Below are positions 43,471 through 54,639 of a stretch of DNA of 64,000 nucleotides, one piece after another. Origin of the DNA: Haplomitrium mnioides (taxonomy: Eukaryota; Marchantiophyta; Haplomitriopsida; Calobryales); NCBI GenBank assembly GCA_049999725.1, contig JBNGIS010010017.1, forward strand, positions 1 through 64,000, written 5' to 3'. The notes beneath the pieces were generated by a model. It was not told the origin of the DNA. It worked only from the letters and a program-made list of their open reading frames with translations, and did not search any database. The position numbers were made by a program, and so were the translations under genes. Numbering within the stretch: position 1 is the stretch's first letter; each line of letters begins with the position of its first letter.

Positions 43471-44380
43471 CTTGATTATCTTTATTGAGGTCTGCCATTT
43501 TTATGATTTTCTTCTTCAACAATTTTTGCTTGAGCACGAGTGGGTGGTCGATTTTGTCGACATGAGCAATTTGTAATAATGTGAGCAAGTTGTCAACAAT
43601 AAAAACATCCTCCACTTTGGCGTAGGCGCTCACGCTCCCCAACAGTGAGTGCTACTCTTTGCGCCATATCAATCTCCATGGGTATAGCCTCATTTAGTGG
43701 CACACGAACATTTGGTAAAGTGTGTTGTGGTTGTGGCCTAAATTTGGTAGTTGCTAGCAATGAGTCATATCGTTCAGCCATGCATATTTCTTTTTCTAGC
43801 TGAGATAGCTCTCTCATTGTCACTTCCATTTTAGTGCGAGGCCTCAATCCTCGAATAAAGCGATCTAAAGCTTCTACCTCTCCTATATTAGGAATTTGCA
43901 TAATGATATTCTGAAATTGCATGACATAGCTCCTTACTTAACTAAGTTGCTTCAATTCTGCCAAGTAATCTCTTGCCACATTTAGAGCATTCAGAACCCT
44001 AAATCTTAGAATCACTGTTTTTTTAAATTCTTGCCAAGAAGCAATTGGAGCAACCATTCCACATTGATATCTCCACCAAGTTTTTGCCACTCCTCCCAAT
44101 TGACTTGCAAAAAATAGAATAATTCGACCATCTTCTCTTATATTGGCAGCCTCAAAATATTGTGCGCAATCGAACAAGAAATTCTCATATTTGCCAAGAA
44201 CCATTTTCCCATCATATGTTTTTGGTTTGGGAAACTGCACATGACTTTCTTCTTCTTGGAAATATGCCCTCTTCTCAATTTTCATTTGAACTTCAAAAAG
44301 ACAAGAAAGATGTTCAATTTATTGGTGTATTGCTTGCATCCTCGCTTCTTGATTCTCTATTCCACCAAAAAGAACCGTGG
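43471..44380 (-). pseudogene. E1 gag with CCHC knuckle
   Basis: Minus-strand gag (43,593-43,922 and 43,938-44,285 are the best frames): ESHVQFPKPKTYDGKMVLGK, YENFLFDCAQYFEAANIRED, TWWRYQCGMVAPIASWQEF, FRVLNALNVARDYLAELKQL and RTKMEVTMRELSQLEKEI. The knuckle near 43,560-43,610 reads CFYC, a stop (TGA for CGA), QLAH, then C, so the four zinc ligands are kept but the frame is not. Confidence 0.88.
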
Positions 44381-44392
44381 CTCTAATACCAA

Positions 44393-44776
44393 TCTAAAAG
44401 AACTCAAGTACCGACTTCCAAATAAAAAACAACTACAAGATAGCTCTAATAGAGTTACACAACTCAAGGCCAATAAGCAAACCAAAGTCATGAGTGCTAG
44501 CCAAAGCGAAGAAACCAAAGAGCCAAACTGAATTGAGAGGAACTCCAGAATGAGTATCGGAGCTAAGAAGCCCTGCTATTTAAACAAGAGAGGAGAGTGT
44601 CATCCCTTTTTTCACTTACAAGTCACTTCTAATTTCAACTCTAAAAGTGATTCTCTACTAAAAGTGACTTCAAAGTCAAGTAATCTTATCTCAATCCTAA
44701 AAATAACTCTCTACCACTTTCTTCACTCTTCTCTATTTTCTTATAAATAGCACAACCTTATGCTTGTACTATTACA
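44393..44776 (-). repeat. 5' LTR of E1
   Basis: TCTAAAAGAACTCAAGTACC (TG start mutated) to GCTTGTACTATTACA, 384 bp. It joins AAACCAAGTTGTTTCAATTA (E2 gag) at 44,777, exactly as B1's LTR joins B2. Confidence 0.85.
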
Positions 44777-45428
44777 AAACCAAGTTGTTTCAATTATGCC
44801 AAGCAATCCCTTGCCATCTTTGAAGCATTAAAAACCCTAAATCTTATATTCACTGTCTATTTGAACTCTAGCCAAGAAGATTGGAGCAATCATTCCACGT
44901 TGAACTTGCTCAATTTGATATCTCTACCAAGTTTTTGCCACTCTCTCCAATTGACTTGCAGTAAATAAAATTCTTCACCCATCTTCTCTTATGTTGGTGA
45001 CCTTGAAATATTGCTCGCAATCAAATAAGAAACTTTTAGATGTGTTAGAAGTCGTCTTCCTATCATATGCTTTTGGTTTGGAAAACCATACATGACTTTC
45101 TTCTTTCGGGAAATGTGAACTTCTTGAAGGCGCAAAAGATGTTCAATTTGTTGTTGTACCATTTGCATCCTCGCTTCTTGATTCTCCATACCACAAAAAA
45201 AAACCATGGCTGTGATACTAATGTAAGAGAATTCAATGACCGACTTCCAAATAAGTAACAAATTCAAGATAATTCTAATAGAGTTACACAACTCAAGGCC
45301 AACAAACAAACCAAAGCCAACCAAAGCCAAGAGTGCTAACTAAAGCCAAACAACCAAAGAGCCAAATCGAATCGAGAGAAACTCCTGAATGAAGAGTGAG
45401 GCTATATCACCCTTCTATTTATGCAAGT
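44777..45428 (-). mobile_element. Chromovirus fragment E2: gag start and partial LTR
   Basis: Minus-strand gag start (44,777-45,190; MENQEARMQ and EHLLRLQEVH visible), primer site (GGCTGTGATACTAA, 45,208-45,221) and a partial LTR from 45,222. The LTR is cut at 45,428 (after CTTCTATTTATGCAAGT) by insertion of F; its remainder is not found beyond F. Confidence 0.85.
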
Positions 45429-45806
45429 TGTAATACTACAAGCATAAGGTTGTGCTATTTATAAGAAAATAAAGAGGAGTGAAGGAAGTAGTAGCGAGTC
45501 ACTTTTAGGTTACTTGCATTCGAAGTCACTTTTGGTAGAGAGTCACCTTTAGGGCTGAAATGAGAACTGACTTGTAAGTGAAGAAAGAGGGATGACACCC
45601 TCTTCTCTTGTATAAATAGAAGGATTTCTTAGCCCCACTCTTCATTCTCGAGTTCCTCTCAAATCACTTGGGTTCTTTGGTTGCTTGGCTTTTGCTTGTA
45701 CTCTTGGTCATAGCTTGGACCTTGAGTTGCTTTTGGTTGAAGAACTCTATTAGAGTTTACCATGAGTTCTTACTCATTTGGATTTGGTCTTTGAGATTCT
45801 TTTACA
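45429..45806 (+). repeat. 5' LTR of F
   Basis: TGTAATACTACAAGC to GATTCTTTTACA, 378 bp, TATAAATA box near 45,612. The primer site TTGGTTTCAGAGCCACGG follows at 45,807. It is inserted in the LTR of E2. Confidence 0.92.
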
Positions 45807-45878
45807 TTGGTTTCAGAGCCACGGTTTGTTTTTTTGTGTGAGCTACATAGAGAGTCAAGAGGAGGTGATTCAAGCAAT

Positions 45879-46560
45879 GGAACAACGACTTGAACATCTT
45901 TCACGCCTTTTGGAAGTAGGAATAAAAGAAAAAGCAATGTTTTGAGAAGAAGATAGTTATGAGCAATTTCCAATGCCAAAATCATATGATGAAAAGGTGA
46001 CTTGTGGTGCTTGTGAGAACTTCATTTTTGATTGTGAACAATATTTTAAAGCTACAAACATTAGAGAGAATAGTCGGCGAATTCTATTTGTGGCAAGCCA
46101 ACTAGAAGGAGCTGCAAAGACTTGGTGGAGATATCAAAGAGAACAAGCACAACGTGGATTTGTTGCTCCCACTGTTTCTTGGCATGAGTTCAAAGGAGTG
46201 ATTTCAAGATTTAGGGTTGTAAATGCTTCAAAAATAGCAAGAGATCGATTGGCCAAATTGAAGCAACTTGGTACAGTGAGAAGTTATGTGACACGTTTTT
46301 AGGAGACAATTATGCAAATTCCTGATATAAGAGAAGAAGAAGCATTAGACCGCTTTGTTCGGGGATTGAAGCCTCGCACGAGAATAGAAGTTACTTTGAA
46401 AGAGCCTACTCAATTAGAAGAAGCAATACATATGGCAGAGCGGCATGACTCATTACTCACGGCTACAGAAGTAAGATCTCATCCTCAACAATTTAAACAA
46501 CGTTCTCCAAACCTTACAAGCTCTATTGGAATTAAAATTCCAACAAGAATTCGAGGTACC
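45879..46560 (+). pseudogene. F gag (no zinc knuckle)
   Basis: Best-preserved gag of the knuckle-less group. Presumed start ATG at 45,879 (MEQRLEHLSRLLEVGI), then an early stop at 45,943 (TGA). Capsid core: ENFIFDCEQYFKATNIREN, TWWRYQREQAQRGFVAP, FRVVNASKIARDRLAKLKQL, a stop at 46,302 and FVRGLKPRTRIEVTLKEP. The end, IGIKIPTRIRGTLFHLDDM, passes in frame into protease with nothing resembling CX2CX4HX4C between. Confidence 0.9.
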
Positions 46561-47080
46561 TTGTTCCATCTTGATGATATGATTGAGGAGCACTCTTGTA
46601 GAATGTTGGTCAATAGTGGGAGTTTTGAAAATTTTATGTCACTACGTTTTGCTAAGATAATCAAAGAAAAATATAGGCTTATCAAGGGAAGTGTTGTGAT
46701 TATGGTTGATGGCCAAAAGAATGACGTGTTTTGCTCTCAAAAGCCATTCCTTCTAAGAATTGGAAAAGAGTATATGGAGTCTATGCAATTTGTTATTGCA
46801 CCTTTACAATATGACATCATTTTAGGATTGCCTTGGCTTGAAAAAAAGTCTGCTTAATTTGATTGGAGAAAACGACAAATTCAAGTTACCTTACAATGTA
46901 AGAAATTTCTTTTAGGGTGTTCGACACCATTGGTGAAGAAGCCTAAATCAGTTCAGCATGTTACTTTAGTAGAGCAAGAGTTGCATATCTTTGCTATTTG
47001 GATTAAGCCCATCATAGACTTGAGTAAGGAGGGGGGCAAAGGTGTGCCTACCTTAATGATAGATGATATTTTGAAAAGAG
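46561..47080 (+). pseudogene. F protease, active-site mutant
   Basis: Protease in the same frame as gag: SCRMLVNSGSFENFMS. The catalytic Asp is Asn, so it would be inactive even if expressed. The rest (DGQKNDVFCSQKPFLLRIG, YDIILGLPWLEKK) is typical. A TAA follows at 46,855, and the extra A at 47,074-47,077 shifts the linker DDILK out of frame, as in element 1. Confidence 0.9.
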
Positions 47081-48415
47081 TTTGCGCATGTGTTTCCGAA
47101 GGATTTGCCAAAGGGGTTACTAGACAATCGAGGAATGCCTTTTCCGATTGAGTTGATGTCAGGAAGCACTCCTTATAATTGACCTATATATAGGCTATCA
47201 CCACAATAATTAGAGGAGCTTCAAAAAACATTGATGGATCTTCTTGAGAAGGATTTCATTCAACACAGTACTTCTCATTGGGGAGCTCCGGTATTCTTTG
47301 TACCAAAGAAAGATGGTGGATTTTGTCTTTGTACAGATTATCAAGGATTGAACAATCAAACAGTGAAGAATGCCTATCCTCTACCTTGTATTGATGATTT
47401 GTTGGATCAATTGAGTGGTGCACGATTCTTTTCTAAGTTGGATCTTTGAAGTGACTATTGGCAAATTCCAATCAAACCAAGTAATGTACCAAAGACAGCT
47501 CTTCGCACAAGGTATGGGCATTTTGAGTGAAAAGTTTCTACATTTGGTCCTACTAATGCTCTGACAATATTTATAGATCAAATGCATCGAGTTTTTGATG
47601 GGTTAGTGGATAAGTCAGTGTTGGTATTTTTGGACGATATCCTTATCTTTAGTAAAGTGAAGTTGAGCATCGAGTTCATCTCAAGAAGGTTCTACAACGA
47701 CTACACAATTGGAAGTTTTATTGCAAGAAGTATAAGTGTGAGTTTTCGAAGCAAGAGGTGACTTATCTAGGGCATAAAGTGTCAGTGGATGGCATCAAGA
47801 TGGAGGAAGAGAAAATTAAGGCTATTGCAGAGTAGCCAACACCAAATGATGCAAAGGATGTTCGAGCTTTTAATGGATTAGCAAGTTTTTATCAAAGATT
47901 CATTCATTACTATGCTCATATTGTTGCACTGCTTACGGGTTTACTAGGGAAAGATGCAAAGTTTCAAGTGGACGACCAAGGAGCAAGTGGCATTTCAACA
48001 ACTCAAGGATGCGGTGACATCTTGTCCAATTATGCAACCATATGATCCAAAGAGGCGTTGTATAGTTGATTTTGATGCTTTTTATTTTGCTATTGGAGCG
48101 ATTTTATAGTAAGAGTTTGAAGATGGACTTCATCCAATTGCCTTCATCTAACGCCGATTGAATGCGGTGGAGAGAAATTATTCTGCAAGAAATCGAGAGC
48201 AATTAGTAATGGTTTATGCTACCAAGGTGTGGAGACACTATCTTTTGGGCAAACCTTTCCTTATGCGCACATACCACAAGCCATTGCTTCAAGCAATCCA
48301 CTTGGAAAATATGACAAGTCGTCATCATCGATGGGAAGATCAACTACAACTCTTTGATTTCAAGTTGGAGTACAAGCCGAGAAGGTTCCATACTATTCTT
48401 GATGCATTTTCTTGA
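47081..48415 (+). pseudogene. F reverse transcriptase and RNase H
   Basis: [55 protein letters not shown] and an intact catalytic FLDDILIFSK near 47,635. Frame breaks occur at 47,448 (TGA for CGA), 47,529 (TGA), near 47,660 (one base lost) and near 47,960. RNase H shows CIVDFDAFYFAIGA and NAVERNYSARNREQLVMVYA; it ends in TGA at 48,413-48,415, shared with element 1. Confidence 0.9.
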
Positions 48416-49768
48416 GGACCGGATCATCAAATAAATACACTAGAGATAGCAAATGCTAGTATATTACATCTTGATGAAGCAACCAGTGATGGCTTTTGAC
48501 AAAAGCTACAAGAAGACGCCTTCTTTAGTCTTCTTAGAGCACGTTTGGCGATCCAAGATAGTGAGTATCATAATGTTTCCATTCGGGATGGTATTCTCTA
48601 TCAAAGTCATCAAATATATGTTCATCAAGATGATGCGCTTCGAATGGCACGTTTACAAAAAGCACATGATATTCCAATTTCTGGGCATCTTAGAGTAGAC
48701 AAGACAATGGAGTTGCTTCAATGAACTTGGTGGTGGCCAAACTTAGCTCAAGATGTTCGTGGCTTTGTTCATTCTTGTGAAAGTTGTCAACGAAACAAGG
48801 CTTCAAATCAAAAACCAGCTGGTCCTCTGCAACCATTGTCGATTCCTTTTGCTCGGTGGGAACATGTAAGTTTGGATCTTGTCACTTTGCTTCCAACTAT
48901 GCCTCGTGGGTTTACGGCCATTGTGGTGTTTGTGGATAAGCTAAGCAAACAAATTCATCTAGCACCGATAGTGGATACGGTGGATGCTCCACAATTGACA
49001 AAGATTTATTTTGATACAGTCTTCCAATATCATAGAATGCCAAAGGTACTTATATCTGATAGAGATCCACAATTTATTGGGAAGTTTTAGCGAGAGTTAT
49101 TCACAGTTTTTGGTACCAAACTATCAATGTCTACGACATATCATTCTCAAACAGATGGGCAAACCAAACGGGAAAAATTGCACTATGGAGGATATGCTTC
49201 CAGCGTTTATCAATGTTCGTCATACGGATTGGGATAGTTTTTTATTGGCTGTGGAGTTTGCATACAACTCCAAACAAGCAAGCACTGGTTTTTCTCCTTT
49301 CTTTCTTAATTCTGGTCAACATCCTCTTGTTCCGGATGGTTTGCTTTCTCCTTCGTCTTCCAATGTTCCTAGTTTTTTTACCTTTTTGTCTTGTTTATCT
49401 TCCTTGTTGCAAGATGCCAGAAACCATCTTGTTATTGCTCAAAATTGGCAAAAACAGTTTGTCGGTAAACATCGTCGTGATTGCTCTTATGTTTTAGGTG
49501 ACCAAGTTATGTTATCCACTCATAATCTTCCATTGTCTTTAGATACTCAAGTTTGTAAGTTATCTCGTGCTTGGATTGGTCCTTTCTCTATTTCTCAGGT
49601 TATTTCTCTTGTTGCTTATAAACTTGATCTTCCTCTTCATATGAAGATTCATCATATGTTCCATGTCTCTAAACTTAAGCCTTTCGTTCATAGTCCATCT
49701 TCTTTTCCAAATCATGTTCAACTTCCTCCTCCGGCTATTGTTCTTGATGATCATGAAGAATTTGAAAT
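48416..49768 (+). pseudogene. F integrase, cut in chromodomain
   Basis: Integrase: ISGHLRVDKTMELLQ, FVHSCESCQRNKASNQK (first zinc Cys is His), SLDLVTLLPTMP, ISDRDPQFIGKF and QTDGQTKREKL-like, where the DDE Glu appears as Lys. TAG at 49,088 replaces Trp. The C-terminus RAWIGPFSISQVISLVAYKL and MFHVSKLKPFVHSPSSFP is good. The chromodomain starts (DDHEEFEIE) and is lost at the junction with Y'. Confidence 0.9.
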
Positions 49769-50261
49769 AGAGGTAGCTTTGTATCTCCATTGAACATAGC
49801 AATGTATTGAAATACTTGAAGTTTGCGATGTATCTTTTGTACATAGTAGATGTAGAAATAATACTCAATCTCATGTACACAATAAGATGAACAAGAAATC
49901 CAATGCTTGCTTTGCATCTCTCCTCTTTGTACTCAATAGCACATGGATAGAAAATATAAAGAAAATTAAAACAACAACTATGTATACTAGAATTGATGCA
50001 AGAAATAAATATACCTCACTAGATACTTCTTACATAAATACCAAGAAACCAATTGAAATACTTGGGACCTAAAAACAATTGGAACTCAAGAATCTATGGG
50101 ATGTTAATTTATAGACATCAATAGACTAACATGCTAGTTGATATGGTTGGTTATAAACAAGACCAACAATTCTATATATACTAACTTTTTTCTTTTCATT
50201 TCTTTGCATATGATCAAACTTGCTCACTTGGAAACATGGTCGAAAGCCATGTACCATTTTC

Positions 50262-50640
50262 TTTCTTTACACAAAAGGCTGGGACACCTTGGGGTTGGAC
50301 ACAATCTCCAAAATTTGGTGACAGGAATGGTCATCAAGGCAGAAGGATTTCTTCTGTGATGCATGTGTATAGGGAAAACAACACCGCTAGCCAGTGCCCA
50401 AGAAGTCTGACACTGCAACAAACACAAACTCAACGTAATCCACTCTGATGTTGGTGGATCCTTATTAGTCATGTTTGATAGAGGAGAAAGGTCCTTTGTG
50501 GGACATTTGCAGATGAAAAGAGGAAGAAAATCCACATGTAATTGTTTAAGTGAAAAAGTTGAGCATGATTATGAATCTATCAAACAAGTAGATCTCATAG
50601 TACTACTATTTACAACAAAACTAAATTGTTTGATATCTAG
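50262..50640 (+). pseudogene. Ty1/copia GAG-pre-integrase and integrase remnant (copy 2)
   Basis: One frame is nearly continuous: SLHKRLGHLGVG, NLVTGMVIKAEGFLL, a stop, CMCIGKTTPLASAQEV, a stop, CNKHKLNVIHSDVGGSLLV, then a region resembling the first integrase strands. The LHKRLGHL and HSDVGG signatures are diagnostic of copia. Nothing after about 50,640 aligns to RT. Confidence 0.8.
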
Positions 50641-50879
50641 CACCTATGAATGTAGCAGTCACTTTCCTCAAAGTATCAATGGTGCCATTTGCAGGCAATC
50701 CATAAGAAAATGTAAATTTCTACATACTACTTTTTACACACCTACTGCATTTCCATGAGTAGCTGGAAAAAAAATGTGGTTGATTTCTTTGGTTATCCAC
50801 CAAAGGAACTAGGTTGACCACAATGTAAGTTGTAGCTTCGAGCTAATAATCAAAAAAAGTTCATACAATCTACCCAATA

Positions 50880-51270
50880 TTACCTGCTGCTCTACCCCTT
50901 GGGCTTGTTTCTCTCCCCTTATGATCTCTACGCTATGGGCTAAGAGCTATATAGTGTTCACCATCTCATCTTGCCCCACCTGTAGGGCATGTTGCCCAGC
51001 CTATAGGGCATTTTGCCTAGCCTGTAGGCCCTGTACCAATTGCAATATCACTTGTTGGCCTACTTGTAGGGCTTGTTGCCCTGCCTAAAGGCCCTCTTGC
51101 CCTGCTTGCAAGGCCACTAGTCTCACTTCGATGTCTTCGAGCTCGAAATCATAATCCGGCACCTCTCGTACGCGGATAGCTAACTCTGCTAGTGTCTCAG
51201 ACATCGGCCCTTGCCAATTTCTTCTCCCTCTTCCTCTGCCTTGCCCTCTCCCTCTCATTCTCCCATTCAT
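50880..51270 (-). pseudogene. Arg/Gly-rich protein with LQAGQ repeats (gag-like N-terminus)
   Basis: Minus-strand frame from ATG at 51,268-51,270: MNGRMRGRGQGRGRGRRNWQ, then MSETLAELAIRVREVPDYDF, then LEDIEVRLVALQAGQEGL. After a stop at 51,085 the frame goes on with AGQQALQVGQQ, LVQGLQAGQNALQAGQHALQ and VGQDEMVNT. The LQAGQ/LQVGQ heptad-like repeats suggest a coiled coil. An RG-rich start plus a helical segment is seen at the N-terminus of some plant gypsy gag proteins. Nothing downstream confirms it. Copy 1 is at 19,650-20,032. Confidence 0.5.
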
Positions 51271-51782
51271 TAGATATATAACTCTTCATTAAAGTAAGTA
51301 TTCAAAGTGGAAATAGCTAACTTGGCTAAACTAGTTAGTTAAGGGTTAGTGACATAGTATCAGGGAAATCTACTAGTCTGGTCACAATGTGAAGGATGTG
51401 GTACTCAAACCCCTCCTCTTCAAAACTCGATGTTCTGGCGAATGAAATTCAGGAGGAAGATTCCATTTTCTTGTAAATGTCTTCAGATGATGATTTACTA
51501 CATCATAGTGTAATTCCCTCTAGGTTTTCTATGCAACTATAGAAATGATTGTGTATCAGGCTATTAATTAGAGGGACTAGAATGTCTCTGAAGTTTTATT
51601 TGGTTATAGATGTTGATAATAATTTGGAATGATGGCCTAGGGCAAATGATCTACCTTAAGAGAACTGTGAGAGATTCTATTGAGATGTAGTTGTCATTGG
51701 ACACCTTTGTACCTCAACTTGGCTACCTTTGAGGGAGTAGTTTTCTTTATTTGGGACTTTGATGGTTTACCACTTTGCAATT

Positions 51783-52690
51783 GTATTTGATGTGTGGAAA
51801 TGCAAACCAAAAAAAAAAACAAAAGGGTGAATGCATATCCAAACCCTGCCATCCTTATTTTTCTGCAAACCTCTCTAGGTGATCAAGAGTAGGGTCAATC
51901 TTCTGGCCAACTTGCAAAAGAAGGACCAACTATTCTCAAGAAGTCTCAAGAAATTGAACATGTGGATCAAAAACCTATGAGGAGGTCATAAAGACTTCAA
52001 AAATCTTAGTCCATTTACAAGAGAGAATCCTTCCAAGGATTGATCCTTGGGAAAGACTGCATCTGGCCAGAGATACGTAGGTCATTGGAATTGAAAACAA
52101 AATCGAAAACAAAATTGCCAGAGAATTGGTCAGCAGTCATCAATCGATCAATCAACATGATTGAGAAGAACACATGCATTTTTTTTGTGTTTATCACCAT
52201 AGCTCGTCGTGTCCAAAGCCCTTTGCATAGTTATTGTTTCAAGGGTTCTTGTTTCAAACCTTTGAAAAATACAAAGGAAAGCTCAGGAAACACTAGGTTT
52301 CTAACAAGAGATTTTAGAATAAGAAGAGGCTGGCTTGAGAGGGTCCGGGCACGGGCAGCAGCTGCAGAGCGCTCTAAGCATGCAAGAGAGAGACAGGCAG
52401 TGACAAGCTTGCTACCTCGAGCCATGGATAACAAGTGCTCGGAAGGAGTAGGTTTTGTAAGTTCTATCTATGAAGAGTCTTGTTGCTCATGAAGCTAGCG
52501 CGAGTGATTTGAAGGTCGATGGGTAAAGGCAAGCTAATGTAAACCTCGATTGCCACATCGAGAGCTTGGAAGAAATGTTCTCTTTCTGGAGTAGATATGG
52601 TGGAGAGATGGACAAAGCCCTAGCGCGCAAACACAAGGGGCATAGGCATGTGATCATGCAAGGTGAAATGGAGCTCTCAGCTCCTTCAAG
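51783..52690 (+). pseudogene. Unidentified coding remnant (copy 2)
   Basis: Counterpart of 20,955-21,560. Readable: RVNAYPNPAILIFLQTS-like, GKDCIWPEIRRSLELKTK, RRGWLERVRARAAAAERSKH and, near 52,545-52,690, DCHIESLEEMFSFWSRYGGE then MDKALARKHKGH. The last part looks helical. Conservation of these short pieces in both Y copies reflects duplication, not selection. The family is not recognised. Confidence 0.35.
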
Positions 52691-54639
52691 TTGAAGGATG
52701 AGAATCCCAACCCGTGAAAGATGCATTTGGTGAATCTCGTCAATTGGTGATGAGAAATTTGATATGTTTTACTCGTGTTTAGAGCCAGAAAGCTACACTC
52801 AAACTCTGCGAGATGGAAATGTTGGAAATTGGCAGCTCACATTTTGCTACCGTACATTATGCACAGTGATAATGCTGAGCATGTTTATTTGTATAGCGAT
52901 TGGGTTCCTCACTAGTTTAGCTCCTAACTAGTTTAGAGAGAGATCTAGGTATAGTCCCATATGGAGGCGCCTGGTGGTGACACATGTCAACACCGTGGAG
53001 CTCCTTAGGAACATTAAGTTCCCTTGTCCCTTGCATGAGATAGGAGGAAGCGCATGCACATATGCATGCGCTCATACAAAGAGAAGTCATAGTAGTACAG
53101 GTAAACTCGAATATGCAGCTGGTAGAGCTGCTTTTGTCCATACGCAAGCAATGGTCTTCTTCACTTGTTGGAATCCATTGCTTGACTCATTCAAGCCCGC
53201 AGAATTAATTGGGTGCCATAGAAAACCAGTCGGCTTGCTGGTATTGTGAAGATTATGTAAATCAAGAGAGGTTATGCTCATCGCATCCTCATTTGCAAAC
53301 ACATTACTTGTGTCTCACCTAGCTATCTTGTTTATACATCCTAAGGAGAATCTCTTGAAGGAAAAAACTCGTTTTTTTGCATCATAAGAAGAAATGCGAC
53401 TAAGGGAGAAGGTTGTTTATCTGCTACAACAGAGAAACAAAAATGTGCTACATTTTTTGTGTCCAGAAGGAGGTTGTGATTTCTAGACTGTCCTATGTTT
53501 TTCGTGTCCAAGAGGTAACAAGTCTGCAGCTGCATGCTTATTTAGTGGACATAAGAGGAGCTGCATTTTGACGTTTTAGGCATTCCAAGGAGAATCGCGA
53601 CTGCACGAGAAATGGTCATTTTTCTGCATCAATTGTAGAAAAGCGACTAGAGGAGCAAATTGTTTTGCAAGGGAAGGCCTATTCAAAGTTTCTTGCTAAG
53701 AAGCTCAACTTTAGTGAAGTGGCTAAAACGTGATTTCACTGTGAGGAGTAAAAACGTGATTTGTAGGATATCCTCATTCCGAGGACATCACTTTTCCTCT
53801 ACTTCTCATGATTCTTACCATCTGTGGTTATTTGTTGTTGTGTTATCATCAACTAGTTCTGATATTTCCAACAACAAAAAACAAAAAACATCAAGGAGTT
53901 AACTTTCTCGCCGTGAGATCTAGAGTCGTCATGATGGATCATGCTTGCTGGCATTTACTCATGATGGTCTTGTGAACACTAGTGTTTTTGGCTGAAAAAC
54001 GTGAAGCGTCCTTGTTGCTGCTCATGATCGTTCTGTGAGAGCATCAAGTAGAGGCGGTAGAGAGCTTTGCGAGCAGAATTTCAGGGATGTAAGTGCCATT
54101 TTCCAAGGTTATAAGTGCTCAAACACAACATTAGGCAACATGGAGGTTTTTCAAGAAAGCTCGTGATAGTTCGTGAAGGCTACCATCGTGGGCCTCAAAA
54201 GAATGGCATAGTAGCATGGGTTTGAGAGCTTTGTGAGCAATGTTAGTGAGCTTTGCGAGGAAGCTTTCAACGAGGTTTTTTTTTTACGTGGTGAGAAGCA
54301 AAGGTTCGCAAAAAGAGACTCGTCTTAATTTGTGAAGGCCAGCATCCCAGGTCGTAGAAAAAGGGATGTGTCTTTGCCGAGAGCTCGAGGTTGCTTCAAG
54401 AAAGTAGGATAGACTTCCCACAAAGACTGGCATGCTGTTCATGGCCTTGAGGTGTATGTCCGAGGCTTGCAAAGAGGTCTTTAGGGGTTTTTCCAAACAT
54501 CTTAGCTTAAAGCAGATTTGGCAGCCTCGTGACCCTCATTGTGAGTGTCCCGACATTCCTAGTTGTGATGCAACTATCTTGATGGTTCAAAGCTGCAAGA
54601 CAAAATGCGGTAGTCATGAGATAGTAGTCGGTAGTCTCA

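Larger units (their letters stand above)
43079..44776 (-). mobile_element. Chromovirus fragment E1 (3'-truncated, protease deleted)
   Basis: Minus-strand 5' LTR (44,393-44,776), decayed primer site, gag with zinc knuckle, then a deletion removing most of protease, then the first ~60 residues of RT up to 43,079, where D begins. Same organisation and same outer junction as B1. Confidence 0.9.
45429..49768 (+). mobile_element. Chromovirus F, 3'-truncated
   Basis: Plus-strand element closely related to element 1: 5' LTR, primer site, gag, protease, RT/RNase H and integrase, ending abruptly inside the chromodomain at about 49,768, where block Y' begins. The 3' LTR and target duplication are lost. 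It shares with element 1 the missing zinc knuckle, the extra A after protease and the stop at the end of RNase H. Confidence 0.92.
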
